From positions 46,088,002 to 46,152,001 of the forward strand of contig NC_133528.1 in assembly GCF_048544455.1 (NCBI RefSeq): a DNA stretch of 64,000 nucleotides, read 5' to 3'. This DNA is from Silene latifolia. Taxonomy: Eukaryota > Streptophyta > Magnoliopsida > Caryophyllales > Caryophyllaceae. Made by a program: the position numbers and the translations under genes. Numbering within the stretch: the stretch's first letter is position 1; every line of letters begins with the position of its first letter. Shown here piece after piece: positions 24,051 to 36,434 of this stretch. A model generated the notes under the pieces. The model saw nothing but the letters and a program-made list of their open reading frames with translations, was not told where the DNA came from and made no database searches.

Positions 24051-24345
24051 TTCATTTTGTTTGATTTTCCCGTCAAGAAATAAAGCATCATTTTTATATA
24101 CATAACAACGGCCTGAACCGTTATAACTGTACACGTCCAGAACAACGGTTTAGGTATAACCATTTTATTTTATATTTCATTTTGTTTGATTTTACCGCCA
24201 AGAAATAAAGCATCATTTTATATAGATAACAACGGCCTAAACCGTTATAACTGTACACTTCCTGAACAACGGTTTAGGTATAACCGTTGTATTTAATAAT
24301 TCATTTTGTTTGATTTTACCGCCAAGAAATAAAGCATCATTTGTT
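24051..24345. repeat. 125-bp tandem repeat carrying CACTA subterminal motifs
   Basis: Units start at 24051, 24176 and 24300 (the last partial) with ttcattttgtttgattttmcc. Each full unit contains an aacaacggcct..aaccgttat pair and an aacaacggtt..aaccg/att pair. Such AACAACGGTT/AACCGTTGTT repeats are also found at 26526-26985 and 40866-41105. They are the kind of subterminal repeat bound by CACTA transposases. Confidence 0.75.
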
Positions 24346-24470
24346 ACGATTTTTCCCTAACCCGCCCACTGCAACAACAGAAAAAGTTTACAACAGCAGT
24401 TTGATATATAACAGCAAGACAATAATTACACATGACGTAAGATATCTTGATTGGATTCTTTGATATTTTC

Positions 24471-26525
24471 CTATTGCCGGGAACGTTTTTTGGATTTGCT
24501 AGTCTCTTCATTAACCCAAATACCTTCATCATGATCATCTCGTGTATATATGTTTGGAATGTTAACATTTTCAACATCATTACCAAATTGCGATATAGCA
24601 CTGTGATCAAGTCCTTCAAATTTGACGTCTTCATCATCTGGAATTCGACGATGGCAAGATATAACAACTGACCACTTCTTATCCATAGGATTGGTAACAT
24701 AAAATACTTGTTTTGCTTGTGACGCTAATATAAAAGGATCGTCCTTGTTTCCAACCTTGTCAAAATTTACTAATGTGAATCCTAAATCATCCTTTCTAAC
24801 ACCATTGTTTTTGTCAACTCACTTGCACCAAAATAGAGGTATCTCAAAATCCATATAGTCTAAAACCAATATCTCTTAAATAACTCCATAATATTGCATT
24901 GTACCCAAAATAGGATTTTTATCCTTTGAACTAGCAAAGTATATTGCCTCAGAATGTTGGCAAACTTCACTGTTTTGCATTGTGCTCGCCTCATCTTGAA
25001 TGCGGGTGTAGAAAGTGTACCCATTGATCGCTTACCCGCTATAAAAAGTTTCACGAGCATCAGGAACGAAAGCGAGATGTCGTAGGCTGGTTGAGCAACC
25101 ATCAATTGGGTTGTCATCATCGTAAATAGTATCCTTAAACCAGTCACTAAATTTCTTGTAATGCTCATTTGCGTACCACCTTTCGTTCTTATGAGGGTGT
25201 TTTCCCTAAAGGTAACGCTGGTGTTCCATACGGTAAGGCTGGACATGATAATCGTTAAATAGAATGTATGTATAAGCTCTATGTCGCATGTCAGATGACA
25301 TATCCTTGGAAACACGACCCCTTACACCTTTTCCATTCATCCAGTCACTATGACGATTCATAGGATCTCCAATTAACTCATCCAAGGAGAGGTACGCATA
25401 ACAATACGAAAGAGCTTCATCGATAATTTCTCGCTCATCAATACACCCCTCTGGACGATACCTATTAGATGTGTAATCCTTGTAAACTTTCATCAATCGT
25501 TTGAATGGGTATTGATATCTCAAATACAGTGGCCCGAGATACAAAACCTCCCAAACTAGGTGGACAGTCAAATGAACCATGATAGTGAAAAATGCGGGAG
25601 GAAAATACATTTCTAACTGACAAAGACTAGTGACGAGGATGTCCTGCAAAGTTTCCGCTTCATCGGGATCAATGACTTTACTGTTGATTGATTTGATGAA
25701 ATAGAAAAATCTAATTATAGCATGTCGAACCTTTGGAGGTAGAATGGAACTAACGGCCACAACTAGTAGTTGTTGCATCAATGTATGACAGTCATGTGAC
25801 TTTAAACCAGTAATTATTAGGTCCTGCAACGAAACAAGGCTTCGAATATTAGACGAGTTGCCCTCTGGCACCTTAGTACCTTGCAAGCATTCGCAAAACT
25901 CTTTTTTCTTCTTTTTTGAAAGAGTATGAGCTGCAGGCGGCAAAAAAGTCTGATTTCCTTTTGTTTTAGCTGCCAGCTCGGGCCTAATACTCATCTCAAC
26001 CATATCATCCCTAGCTACCTTGTTGTCTTTTGTCCTACTCGGAACATTCAGCAGAGTATTTATTATATTATCACAAACGTTCTTTTCAATGTGCATAAAA
26101 TCTAGGCAATGTCTAACCGGGAGGTCACGCCAGTACGGAAGTTTGGTAAAAAATATAGTTTTTTTTTTATAACCACGAGTAGACAACATAGGTCCCTTCT
26201 TCCCATACGTTATCTCAATATCTTTCACTTTCTCATACACTTCATGACCATTTAAAATCTGAGGTCTCCTACGTTGCTCAGGACACATTAAACGCCCTGT
26301 GAAGCTTACGGTAATGATGATCAGGGCATAACTATCGAAGATTTCCCCTGTACACATGCTTGAGAGAATGCTTCAAATATTCTGATTCAACATCCCCCCA
26401 CGCAACGGGAAAGCCTCTTTCCCTTGTACAGTATGTCCAGAAAGATCATCGTACACTGGAAAGTCAATTATTGTACACAATAACATAGCTCTCAGATTGA
26501 AACTTCCCTTCTTATAACCATCAAA
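24471..26525 (-). pseudogene. CACTA TNP2 transposase, C-terminal two thirds (CACTA-1)
   Basis: This is the catalytic TNPD/TNP2-type transposase of a plant CACTA element. From the 5' side it shows FDGYKKGSFNLRAMLL and FPVYDDLSGHTVQGK, a stop near 26370, then LPYWRDLPVRHCLDFMHIEK (the TNP2 hallmark). A DUF4218-like part follows (VRHAIIRFFYFI, CQLEMYFPPAFFTIMVHL, RPEGCIDEREI), then a DUF4216-like end with NDYHVQPYRMEHQRYL. The last segment is read in other frames and ends KKRSRQ at 24471. At least two frameshifts (near 25260 and 24850) and the stop make it non-functional. Its 5' side is cut at 26525 by the CACTA terminus of another element. A fragment that may be its N-terminus lies at 42179-42382. 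Confidence 0.85.
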
Positions 26526-26985
26526 CACTACTACAGATACAGGCTATAACAACGGGTAAAAATCGTTGTTAAAACAAAAAGCGGACGTTGTTAAAGCGGA
26601 CGTTGTAAAAGGTATTTACAACGGTTAGGTTATTTACTAAAACCGTTGTGGAAATTATTCACAACGGTTAAAAGCCGTTGTTGTTGCGAGTAAGTCGTTG
26701 TGGAAAGTTTGACAAAATTTTGGTGGGATAGATATAACAACGGTTACAATATAAAAAACCGTTGTTGTATCTTTCCCACCAAAATTTTGAAGACTTTTAA
26801 CAACGGGTATACGGAACATAACCGTTGTTGAAATTGTTAGTAACAACGGTTCTTCTTTTAAAATCTGTTGTTGAATATTATGCGCGGATATTTGTGAAAG
26901 GTATTTACAACGGTTATTCTTTTAAAACCTGTTGTTGAATATTATGTGCGAGTATTTGTGAAAGGTATTTACAACGGTTTTTTTA
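26526..26985. repeat. Left subterminal repeat field of CACTA-2
   Basis: About sixteen degenerate copies of ACAACGGTT or its complement AACCGTTGT alternate here. A larger inverted repeat lies at 26713-26790: acaaaattttggtggga..taacaacggtt pairs with aaccgttgttg..tcccaccaaaattttg. Such fields are transposase-binding regions in En/Spm-type elements. Confidence 0.8.
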
Positions 26986-27599
26986 GTAAACGTTTTTATT
27001 ACTTTTTCGTAATTTTTTTTAAAATTAAATTTGTTTCATGCCATTCAAAATCCTGCATATATCAGCAGCAGCATAAATCAGAGCTGGGTTCATCAGAACT
27101 CAATAGATACAATTCAACCACAACAGCAGCATCATACTTACAATTTGTTTCACTTTCAGATTAATTCATACTAACAATTTGATCACTTTACATGAACTAA
27201 GATTCCTAAAACTGTCTTTACATGAACTAAGATTCCTAAAACTGTGCATCCCCCTAGCTCTATCTACAAAGATCATTCCCTAACTTCAAAAAAAAATTTA
27301 CTAAGCTGATCTAAGCTCTAAGTATCATGCATTTAATCTTCATTGCAATGTTCTAAGACGTATTTCCCCAACAAGTCCCTTACCTTGTCTATTTGGTGCC
27401 TTTTGTACTCAGGTACTTGTGGCGCGTTGATTACATAATGCGGAAAAAACAAAGACAAGACATTATTGATTGACAGCAGCATTAGTGATGTTCATTAGTG
27501 TAACAACATACATCATTCAGCATAGCAACATCATGGTATAGCAGCAAGCAAGACAACATCAGCTCTAATTTAAAAAATGTAATAAACACATTATTAAAT

Positions 27600-27629
27600 T
27601 ACTAACCTTTTCTGGAGTAAGGATATATC
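27600..27629 (-). pseudogene. Continuation of the CACTA-2 Ulp1-like gene left of the copia element
   Basis: On the minus strand the bases directly after the copia 3' LTR read GATATATCCTTACTCCAGAAAAGG followed by a plausible donor GTTAGT. This would continue the Ulp1-like frame that stops at 36435 on the other side of the copia element. The segment is too short for an independent identification. Confidence 0.4.
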
Positions 27630-28903
27630 TGTTAGAAATCTATATCTCATTACTTAACATATTCATATATGTTTCAAATTAATTTAGTCATAAAATTAAA
27701 TGTTGATCTTATGCATGCAAACAATAAAAGAATAAGGAAGAAATCATCATCTTACATTGAAGATTTCGGATTATTGGGCACAAGTAAGATCTCCTTCTTA
27801 CTTGTTCTTGAGCACTCCTAAAATGGAAGAACAAGGATTCAAGTATAGAATCCCTCCCAAGGAATAATACCCAAGGTAACTACTTAATAAAATTAATATT
27901 ATTATTACTAGAACAATATTAATTTTGAATAAAATTGACCAAAAATATTATTTTGTTCTCTTAATTTTTCGGCTAAGAGAAGGGAGAAAGAGGAAGAATT
28001 TTTATCTCTCTAAAACTCTTATTTTAGATGATGAATGAATGAATGAATACTCTAATATTCAAGTAGTGTATATTAGGTAAAAATTAGAGGAAAAACCCAT
28101 GGTTTTTCTCTTCACAAAACCGGGTAGAGGGAGGGGTTCAAAGGGCCAATGCATGAGCAAGGTGCTCTTCACAAGAGGCATTAGGTTTGCATGGCTAGGT
28201 TTAGGAAGAAATGATTATGTTTACCACTAAGTTAATCAACATAATAATTTCCTAATACACCCCATTATTTCAGTCATATTAAGATAAAATGGATCCCATT
28301 TTATCTTTGTCAATTTGTCAATTTGTCACATGTCACATGTCATGTAAAATTGTTATGTATTTTTAACATATTAAAAATCAACGCATTAATAAAAATACGT
28401 CATATACAAAATTGACTTAGTAATTCATAATTACTTGTACCAAGATATTTTACCAATTATAAATCACAACATCTTGTATTTATAATAAATTATTCATTCA
28501 AATGCAACTGTTTCCTTAAACAATAATTTCATCTAAGTAATGAAACAATTCGATCACTTAGACCGTATCTTATTTAATCAAATTATAATGAGATACGTAA
28601 ATATTACTTCCAAAATCGTCCGTCAATTTTAAGTAATTTAATCAACCCGTATCGTCATACGATCAATTAAATAATCAATTAAGAGTGTTACCCTTTAGGT
28701 ATGACCTAAGGGGATCAACTGATCACCACCGTCGCACGACGGTAATATCAAACTCTAGTCAGCCAATTATTACCGATATGTGTGGACCAGTTGACAGTAA
28801 AATATTACTTCCCTATTGTATTCTTTAAAATGAGACTTAAACATGTGATCATCATGATCGACAGTTGTGATCGCATTATTGTCGGAGGACACATATTCCA
28901 ACA
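27630..28903 (-). repeat. 3' LTR of the copia-type element
   Basis: The LTR is 1274 bp, with plus-strand ends TGTTAGAAATC..TATTCCAACA. It is complete and near-identical to the right copy. Confidence 0.92.
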
Positions 28904-28920
28904 ATCTCCCACTTGTCCTC
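28904..28920 (-). other. Polypurine tract of the copia-type element
   Basis: On the element strand GGACAAGTGGGAGAT lies directly before the LTR start TGTTGGAATATG. Confidence 0.8.
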
Positions 28921-31881
28921 GACAAGTGTGCGTCACCAATTCTCTTGTCCTATTACTATCTCCCACTCAATGCAAGGTGTCTTTCAGGTCGTACTTGCAA
29001 GTGATCATATCGAGAGTGGTTTCCTCGATCTGGAGAATAACTGATTGACCGGATTTATCTACCATAGATATCTTCCGAGCGTGGTCACGCATTTCTAGTT
29101 CATTGCTCCTTGAGTGGCCCTGAGATATTGTTATAACCCTGACTAAGGGTGGACAATTCCTATCGCACTCATTCCCTTCGACTAGCCACAGCCATCATAA
29201 CCCAAAATATGCCCATTTGACCCCATTTACGAAGGTCGTAGTAACACAAATCAAAGTTAATCTGAAACTGTGTCATCTTAGGCGAACAGTCTTTAGTCAA
29301 AAGAATCGACTCATTAGAATACTATAGTAGCTCTCGCCACTACCAGGCTATATAAATTTTCCAGAACTCTATAAGCGGTCATAAGGCCCGACAAAGTGTT
29401 CCTAAGAGTCTGCCTATATGATCGACTAGTCATTCTCATATGACTCCATGGCACTTGAACTTGCCATCAATCGCATCACATTCTAGTCACTTCGAGACGT
29501 CACCTCATGTAAGTAACTATGGGCGAATACAATGTTAATCCGTGTTCACTTTAACGGGGTTCAATTGTCTCTACAACCCGTTTGGATGTAACAAAGTATA
29601 AGGTGAGTTAATAATAACTAAAATGACAAATGTCGACATCACATTCGGGTAGTCAATACCGTATTACAACCTTCTGATGCATATCGTAAGTGTGTAAACA
29701 CCAGACGATTGCAATGGAAGTTTAACATACCATGTGTCCATGTGTTCAAACTTCTTAATCGCATTTTCCTTTACATTCATGTTATCTCTCATAGCATGAA
29801 CCTTACCAAGTACACATATAGGTTCCCAACCACGGTTTGGGTTCTTTATCTTAAAAGAACTTCTCTGTCGATTATCACATAACCAATGAATTTGTGGTGA
29901 ACGATATAACTTGCACTGATAAAGTACTCCACCCACTCACAATGCACTAGGTATATGTTTTGTAGAGTCTTGCAACAATTGTCAAGATGATTAGCCTAGC
30001 ACTTCTAACAAGTCCTAGCATATTAGAAAATATTAGTTTTGAGTAACTTCTTACTTCAACCAAATATCTTTCCAAACTTCTTATTTCTCCTTTTAGCCTG
30101 AAAAGCTCAGGATTTTCATAAATCCTTACGTGTGTTCGAACTTTAATATGTGCAACCTCTTGACACATAACAGAGTGTTCTGTCCAACACTGAAATCGCT
30201 CATCGGTTCTCCTCGAGAATCCATGACGATTCTTCTATGGCTCGCCAATGAATCATCATGCTCTTATGCATATGATTCATTATTGGACATGTGCATGATT
30301 ATTCTGATGGCGGAAACATTAGTTACTTTTTAATCATGTCATCAACCATTCTTAGGTTCAATGAATGACCATGACTGCTAATGGCAATTCCATTTTCATT
30401 AACATGAATAACCTACGTCTCTCGTTGATTCGATGTGTATATCTAAATACTAATCCAACATCTCATGATGTGATTGGATTCATCATAGTCCATTTTTATC
30501 CAGAATTGAAAACTCAAATACTTCTTTGTGAAAGAATAGTATTAGCTCGTCATTCTCAATGAGTAATGAGTTATAAACTTTTACAAGATGATTGCTCCCA
30601 CTAAATTCAATGTCTTCACATGATAATTTCCAACTCCCACTTAATTCCACATGTTTCACAATTGACTACTCAATCGAAACATTTCAAGAATTGAAATATA
30701 TTTTGCTTTGCTAAGTTATTAAGATTCAAACCATATATGTTCCCAACATATCATTTAAAAATACCTATTTTCAAAAGGTTTCAATCTTAACCTTATGGAA
30801 AGAGATTTTAATCTCTAACTCATTCATTTTGTAATGATGCGCAGCAATGTCATTATTTAAATGTGGATTATATTAAATACACGTCCTTCTCAAAATACCC
30901 TTTTCGGAAGGAGGTTTAACCATTTCATTTTCATAATGAGGTTAAGTAATGACATTAGCGTGGTTAATACTTAACTTAGCTCTTGTGGATATCGGCATAT
31001 CAATATTTGCAACTTCTAGTCATAAATCACATTTATTTTCTAGGATGCAACTTTGATTCATTTAGGCTCTTAAGTAAATATCAATATTTGAAACTATTTG
31101 TCAAATTTTATCATAAACTAGTCAAATCTCTTGTTAAGACATTACATTAGTCATTCTTCTTCCAAAGCTTTCTTTTGGTCTTCTCGTGTAGTTATCTTGA
31201 GAACATATTCTTTTGATTACTTCACTTGGTCTCTTTTGTCATGTAGATTTCATCTATTCGAGACCATAGATCTCATCTATTCGTGTATACTATCTGTATA
31301 GGTATACAAATCATTCTTTCTTGCGTAGATCTCATTTACACAAGTACACAAAATTTTTTGCTTGGTGTTCTTTGTGTCTTCATTTTCTCCCACTCTATCT
31401 TTAGAATGAATACACTAGAGATTCAAAGATAGCATATGAGACACAAATAATGATTTTTGAAGTATAAGGAGGACTATCTCATAGGTTGACTAATTGTTTT
31501 AGATTTGATAAGTGTACTTGGTGATTGACATTCCTTTAAGAGAGTTTATCAACTCAATATCACTTTATGAATGATCATACACAAGCCTTAAGCTTGTGGA
31601 CATATAATGAATCCCATCATTATAGTTGTCCATTAGATCACTTTAAGTGAATGGTCATATGTTTCTATGAGCAAGCATATAAAGACGAATTTTAGAACAA
31701 GGATAAAATACGATAAAAGGGGTGACTTGGGTTGCAAACCAAGCCACCATTATCCAAAATACAACAATTGTTAAGAAAGGATAAAACATTTCCATGTCGA
31801 ACACGGAAATCAAAAGGTTCTAAAATCCGAAACATAATTAAAATAAGACAATAAAAAGCGAAGCTTCATGGACGCTACTTC
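28921..31881. other. Non-coding interior of the copia-type element
   Basis: This spans about 3 kb where pol would be expected. Only short reading frames occur and none shows integrase, RT (YVDD) or RNase H motifs. It is AT-rich unique-looking sequence with no clear tandem repeat. Confidence 0.7.
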
Positions 31882-32925
31882 TAGCTTCTTGATGGTTTCT
31901 CAAGCTTGCTTTTCTTTTCCCTTGTCCTTGCTTGGTGGAGGCCCTATTTACAATAAAAATGGGGATACATTATCACAACTTTGTATCACAATACCATAGT
32001 TGAATTAGAAACATAAAAGAAAGGATAGTCATTTACCTACTAGAGTGATCTTTCCAGCTTTAATGTCACCAAGATATTTGGAACAATTTCTTTTCCAATG
32101 TCCAACACCATTACAATAATGGCATTTATCAAGAGGACCCTTCTTGATTTTGGAAGTGCTAGCTTCATAAGTTTTAGCTTTGGTAAAAGTGGGAGCTTGC
32201 TTCTTACCCTTCTTCCCATTCTTCTTGAACTTCCCCTTACTTTTGGTGCTTATGTTAAGCACATCCTTAGGTGGGTTAACATTTAACCCCATGTCTCTTT
32301 CGGCTTGCACAAGTAACTTGTGCAACTATTCAAGAGACACGTCCTTGTCTTGCATGTTAAAAATCACCCGGAATTGAACATACGCTTTGACTTTGGATAA
32401 GGAGTGTAGAATCCTATCTACAATGAGTTCTTTGGGGATTTCAACCTTTTTAATCTTCAAGGTCTCGACTAGCTCCATCAATTTGAGCACGTGAGGGCTA
32501 ACCTTTTGGCCCTCTTTGAAGTCGAGATCAAAGAATGCCGCGGCCGCCTCATATTGGACGATCCGCGGAGTTTGTGAAAACATTGTCACAAGCTTGGAAT
32601 AGATTTCATTAGCGGTGCCCATCTTAAAGGCTCTCCTTTGGAGATCCGCCTCCATCGCAAAGATCAACACATTTTTCATTGCGGCGGATTCCTTGTGGTA
32701 AGCCTCATATGCTTCCCTAGTAGCGGCGGTCGACCTAGTATTAGGTTCGGGTGGAGAGGCCTCGGTGAGGTAACGAAGCTTGTCGTCACCTTGGGCGGCT
32801 AATTTGAGTTGGGCATCCCAATCGAAGAAATTTGACCCATTCTTTTCAAGTTTACAACGATCCATGAAGGATCGGAGCCATGAAGTATTAGTGAGAGGTG
32901 TGGCGTTTGGGTTTGGAGTGGCCAT
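31882..32925 (-). CDS. copia-type gag with a spliced lysine-rich C-terminus
   Basis: The start is the methionine at 32925 (MATPNPNATPL). The protein has the copia gag core (NFFDWDAQLKLAAQGDDKL, YEAYHKESAAMKNVLIFAME, WRAF-like region, VQYEAAAAFFDLDF). The zinc knuckle CHYCNGVGHWKRNC (C-x2-C-x4-H-x4-C) lies near residue 270. An in-frame TAG at 32326-32328 interrupts it before LHKLLVQAERDMGL. After the knuckle the frame stops at 32029, but a good donor (GTAG|GTAAAT at 32037/32036) and acceptor (AAATAG at 31944) would join it to a short second exon, 31943-31882. That exon encodes GPPPSKDKEKKSKLEKPSRS. Gag forms the virus-like particle that packages the RNA. Apart from the one stop codon the frame is well kept. 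The splice is inferred from sequence only. Confidence 0.8.
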
Positions 32926-32949
32926 TTGTTATGAGAAATAGATGCGATC

Positions 32950-35165
32950 TACAAAACGAATATTAAAGGAATAAAACATATGTCGTTTTCAATATAATAA
33001 GACTCGTAAAATTAATTTAAACAATTTTTATTGCATTTATCTAGTGACCTCTACCCAACAAGATAAATGATTCCAAGACCCAAATTCATATCAACTTAGG
33101 CACGGGGTAGCCGATGAAACCCTTATCAATATAACTCGGTGGATTAACCTTTTAATCGATTCTACTTTTAGAACTCTTGGTCGATAAAATTACATTAACA
33201 TTTATCTTTAGCCCAAAACACATCCGACAAGGGCACGGGGTAGCCGATTCATCCCTTATCAATACTTTTGTTGAGTTCAACCCAAATTTCGAATAAATGT
33301 GTCCATGATCCAAATTCACATTAACTTGGGCACGGGGTAGCCGATGAAACCCTCATCAACATGAATTCGGTGGATAGACATTTATCACCCACTTCCCCTA
33401 CGTAACAAGGTTTGTACCGGCCGAGTGCACTCCCTCGCGAAATAGGTTTTCATGGTTTCTACTTTTTGGTAAGGCTAAGTCTCAATTGTTTATTTTTAGC
33501 GAGAGGTCATGTCAATTTATTATCTATCACGTTTTAAGTGAACTAAAGCGGTGAACTACGATAATTGTAATTGACACGGTCGATATACTCGATTAAAATG
33601 ATAATGCATGTTTTAGTTATGGCGATTTAGTGATGCATGCAACATATAAATAAAATGCAAAACATAAATTAAATCCTAGTATGGCCTTCCTAAAATAGAA
33701 AATCTAATTAACTATTACATATTCGGAAACCAACTCCATTGGTCCCTTGAACTTCGGTTTTGGCACGCGTCTCGAGGTAACACCGTCTTTATGTATCGCC
33801 TTCTTGAGTGACACCGTCTTCAAGGAACTCCGAAATAAATAAATTACATAACAAATTACATAATTTCCTATTATACATTTGTAATTAAAATAAAATAAAT
33901 CTATTAAATTACAAAACGGTGATACGAGATCACAATAAATTACAACCGAATCGATATTCCCATACATTTCGGGTAATACCAATTAAAAACTAAGGCCATA
34001 CTAAGTAAAATTACATAATCCAAAAATTACATAAAATAAAATTATGACAATCATAAATAAAATGCAGCATTATAATATGTATGAACATGCCCAATTTTAT
34101 GCTAAATCGCCTTTAAGGAGCCAATATCGTATATTAAACGGTTTTTACGGATTTGCGTGATTCAACCTTTTAAAATCACAATAAATTACATAAAATCATA
34201 TTTATGCACAAGTTAATTACCCTAACCAACTTAGGACTCAAAATTAGTCTCCACTAACAATTTGACTATAATTAACTTATATTTCTTAAAATTGTTCATT
34301 AGTGGACTCAAAATTACAATAAAATGCTATAAACTCCAAATAAATCATAAAAATTTCAAATAAATTTGAAATTTGAAATTTAAACTCATGAACATTCTGG
34401 AAAAATACCATGACACTCATAATGTTCAAAAACATAGGTTAAAAATTTCGATAATTATCTAGGAAAAACTATGTGGCGATTTACCGGATTTATCAATTAT
34501 TATCATAAAAATATGAGAAAAATTATATTTATCAACTTTTCAATTTTAGATCTGAAATAGGTAATAAAATGCAACATGTGACGTTTTTCCTTAGTCATGA
34601 AATATGTTTTAGCAATTATTCACTAATTAAAGTCACTATTTATGCTATTTTTCATCAAAAATTCATAAATCATGCATAAAGACTTCATTATAGCCTATTG
34701 TTTTACACATATCTTATAAAATTTCATGTGACAACATACTAAATTTATATGACCAGATTCGAAATTTATCTCATATTAACTTATTTTTCATTTAAATTCG
34801 ATTTTTATCATGAAAAATCCATATTTCGAGCATAAAAACTCCAAAAATTCTGAAACTTTACAGGTCATCTAAAAATAATATATGTGAAAACATATCCAAA
34901 AACCACTGAAACATTCGAAGTTTAGCTAATTTTAGTCCGTAAATGACATTTTTATCATAAAATCACATTTTTAATGCCATTATTATATAAAATGAACAAT
35001 AAAAATCCATAAATTAACCAAAATATCCTAAATACATTTTAGGATCAGAAACTTTAACATGCATAATTTATTTCGTGATATATCATAATAACACAAATTT
35101 ACAAGTTTTATATGTTAATCGTATAACTCGGAAAAACTATAACCGATTTGCATGCAAACAACCAA
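32950..35165. other. Long leader of the copia-type element
   Basis: About 2.2 kb of AT-rich non-coding DNA separate PBS and gag. Three copies of GGCACGGGGTAGCCGAT occur at about 33100, 33232 and 33330, each within a longer block (caaattcatatcaactt..cccttatcaa). The rest, 33680-35165, shows no gene; the ORFs there are short. Confidence 0.7.
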
Positions 35166-35182
35166 AGGCTCTTGATACCGCT
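35166..35182 (-). other. Primer-binding site of the copia-type element
   Basis: On the element strand AAGCGGTATCAAGAGCC follows the LTR end TTTCTAACA. It resembles the initiator-Met complement TGGTATCAGAGC used by most plant copia elements. Confidence 0.75.
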
Positions 35183-36434
35183 TGTTAGAAATCTATATCT
35201 CATTACTTAATATATTCATATATGTTTCAAATTAATTTAGTCATAAAATTAAATGTTGATCTTATGCATGCAAACAATAAAAGAATAAGGAAGAAATCAT
35301 CATCTTACATTGAAGATTTCGGATTATTGGGCACAAGTAAGATCTCCTTCTTACTTGTTCTTGAGCACTCCTAAAATGGAAGAACAAGGATTCAAGTATA
35401 GAATCCCTCCCAAGGAATAATACCCAAGGTAACTACTTAATAAAATTAATATTATTATTACTAGAACAATATTAGTTTTGAATAAAATTGACCAAAAATA
35501 TTATTTTGTTCTCTTAATTTTTCGGCTAAGAGAAGGGAGAAAGAGGAAGAATTTTTATCTCTCTAAAACTCTTATTTTAGATGATGAATGAATGAATGAA
35601 TACTCTAATATTCAAGTAGTGTATATTAGGTAAAAATTAGAGGAAAAACCCATGGTTTTTCTCTTCACAAAACCGGGTAGAGGGAGGGGTTCAAAGGGCC
35701 AATGCATGAGCAAGGTGCTCTTCACAAGAGGCATTAGGTTTGCATGGCTAGGTTTAGGAAGAAATGATTATGTTTACCACTAAGTTAATCAACATAATAA
35801 TTTCCTACTACACCCCATTATTTCGGTCATATTAAGATAAAATGGATCCCATTTTATCTTTGTCAATTTGTCACATGTCACATGTCATGTAAAATTGTTA
35901 TGTATTTTTAACATATTAAAAATCAACGCATTAATAAAAATACGTCATATACAAAATTGACTTAGTAATTCATAATTACTTGTACCAAAATATTTTACCA
36001 ATTATAAATCACAACATCTTGTATTTATAATAAATTATTCATTCAAATGCAATTGTTTCCTTAAACAATAATTTCATCTAAGTAATGAAACAATTCGATC
36101 ACTTAGACCGTATCTTATTTAATCAAATTATAATGAGATACGTAAATATTACTTCCAAAATCGTCAGTCAATTTTAAGTAATTTAATCAACCCGTATCGT
36201 CATACGATCAATTAAATAATCAATTAAGAGTGTTACCCTTTAGGTATGACCTAAGGGGATCAATGGATCACCACCGTCGACGACAAGTAATGTCAAACTC
36301 TAGTCAGCCAATCATTACCGATATGTGTGGACCAGTTGACAGTAAAATATTACTTCCCAATTGTATTCTTTAAAATGAGACTTAAACATGTGATCATCAT
36401 GATCGACAGTTGTGATCGCATTATTGTCGGAGGA
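35183..36434 (-). repeat. 5' LTR of the copia-type element, truncated at its outer end
   Basis: It matches 27630-28903, but the outermost 14 bases (cacatattccaaca on the plus strand) are missing. Sequence continues with accgacaaacgtagtatcc of the host gene. The loss removes the canonical LTR terminus and any target duplication. Confidence 0.88.

Larger units (their letters stand above)
27630..36434 (-). mobile_element. Ty1/copia-type element with gag only, 8.8 kb
   Basis: LTR copies lie at 27630-28903 and 35183-36434, oriented on the minus strand (TGTTGGAATATG..TTTCTAACA). Next to the right LTR is an initiator-Met type PBS, next to the left LTR a purine tract GGACAAGTGGGAGAT. The only coding region is a copia-type gag (about 31.9-32.9 kb). 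No protease, integrase, RT or RNase H motif was found in the 3 kb between gag and the 3' LTR. It is therefore a non-autonomous element that would need pol from a relative. The LTRs differ by a 10-bp duplication and scattered changes, so it is fairly young. It interrupts the Ulp1-like gene of CACTA-2; the junction at 36434 is damaged and no target duplication can be shown. Confidence 0.85.

Noticed and set aside
28904..31880. Possible degraded pol in the copia element
   Set aside because: I looked on both strands for integrase, YVDD and RNase H motifs and saw none; the short frames at about 29.7-30.2 kb resemble no pol domain.
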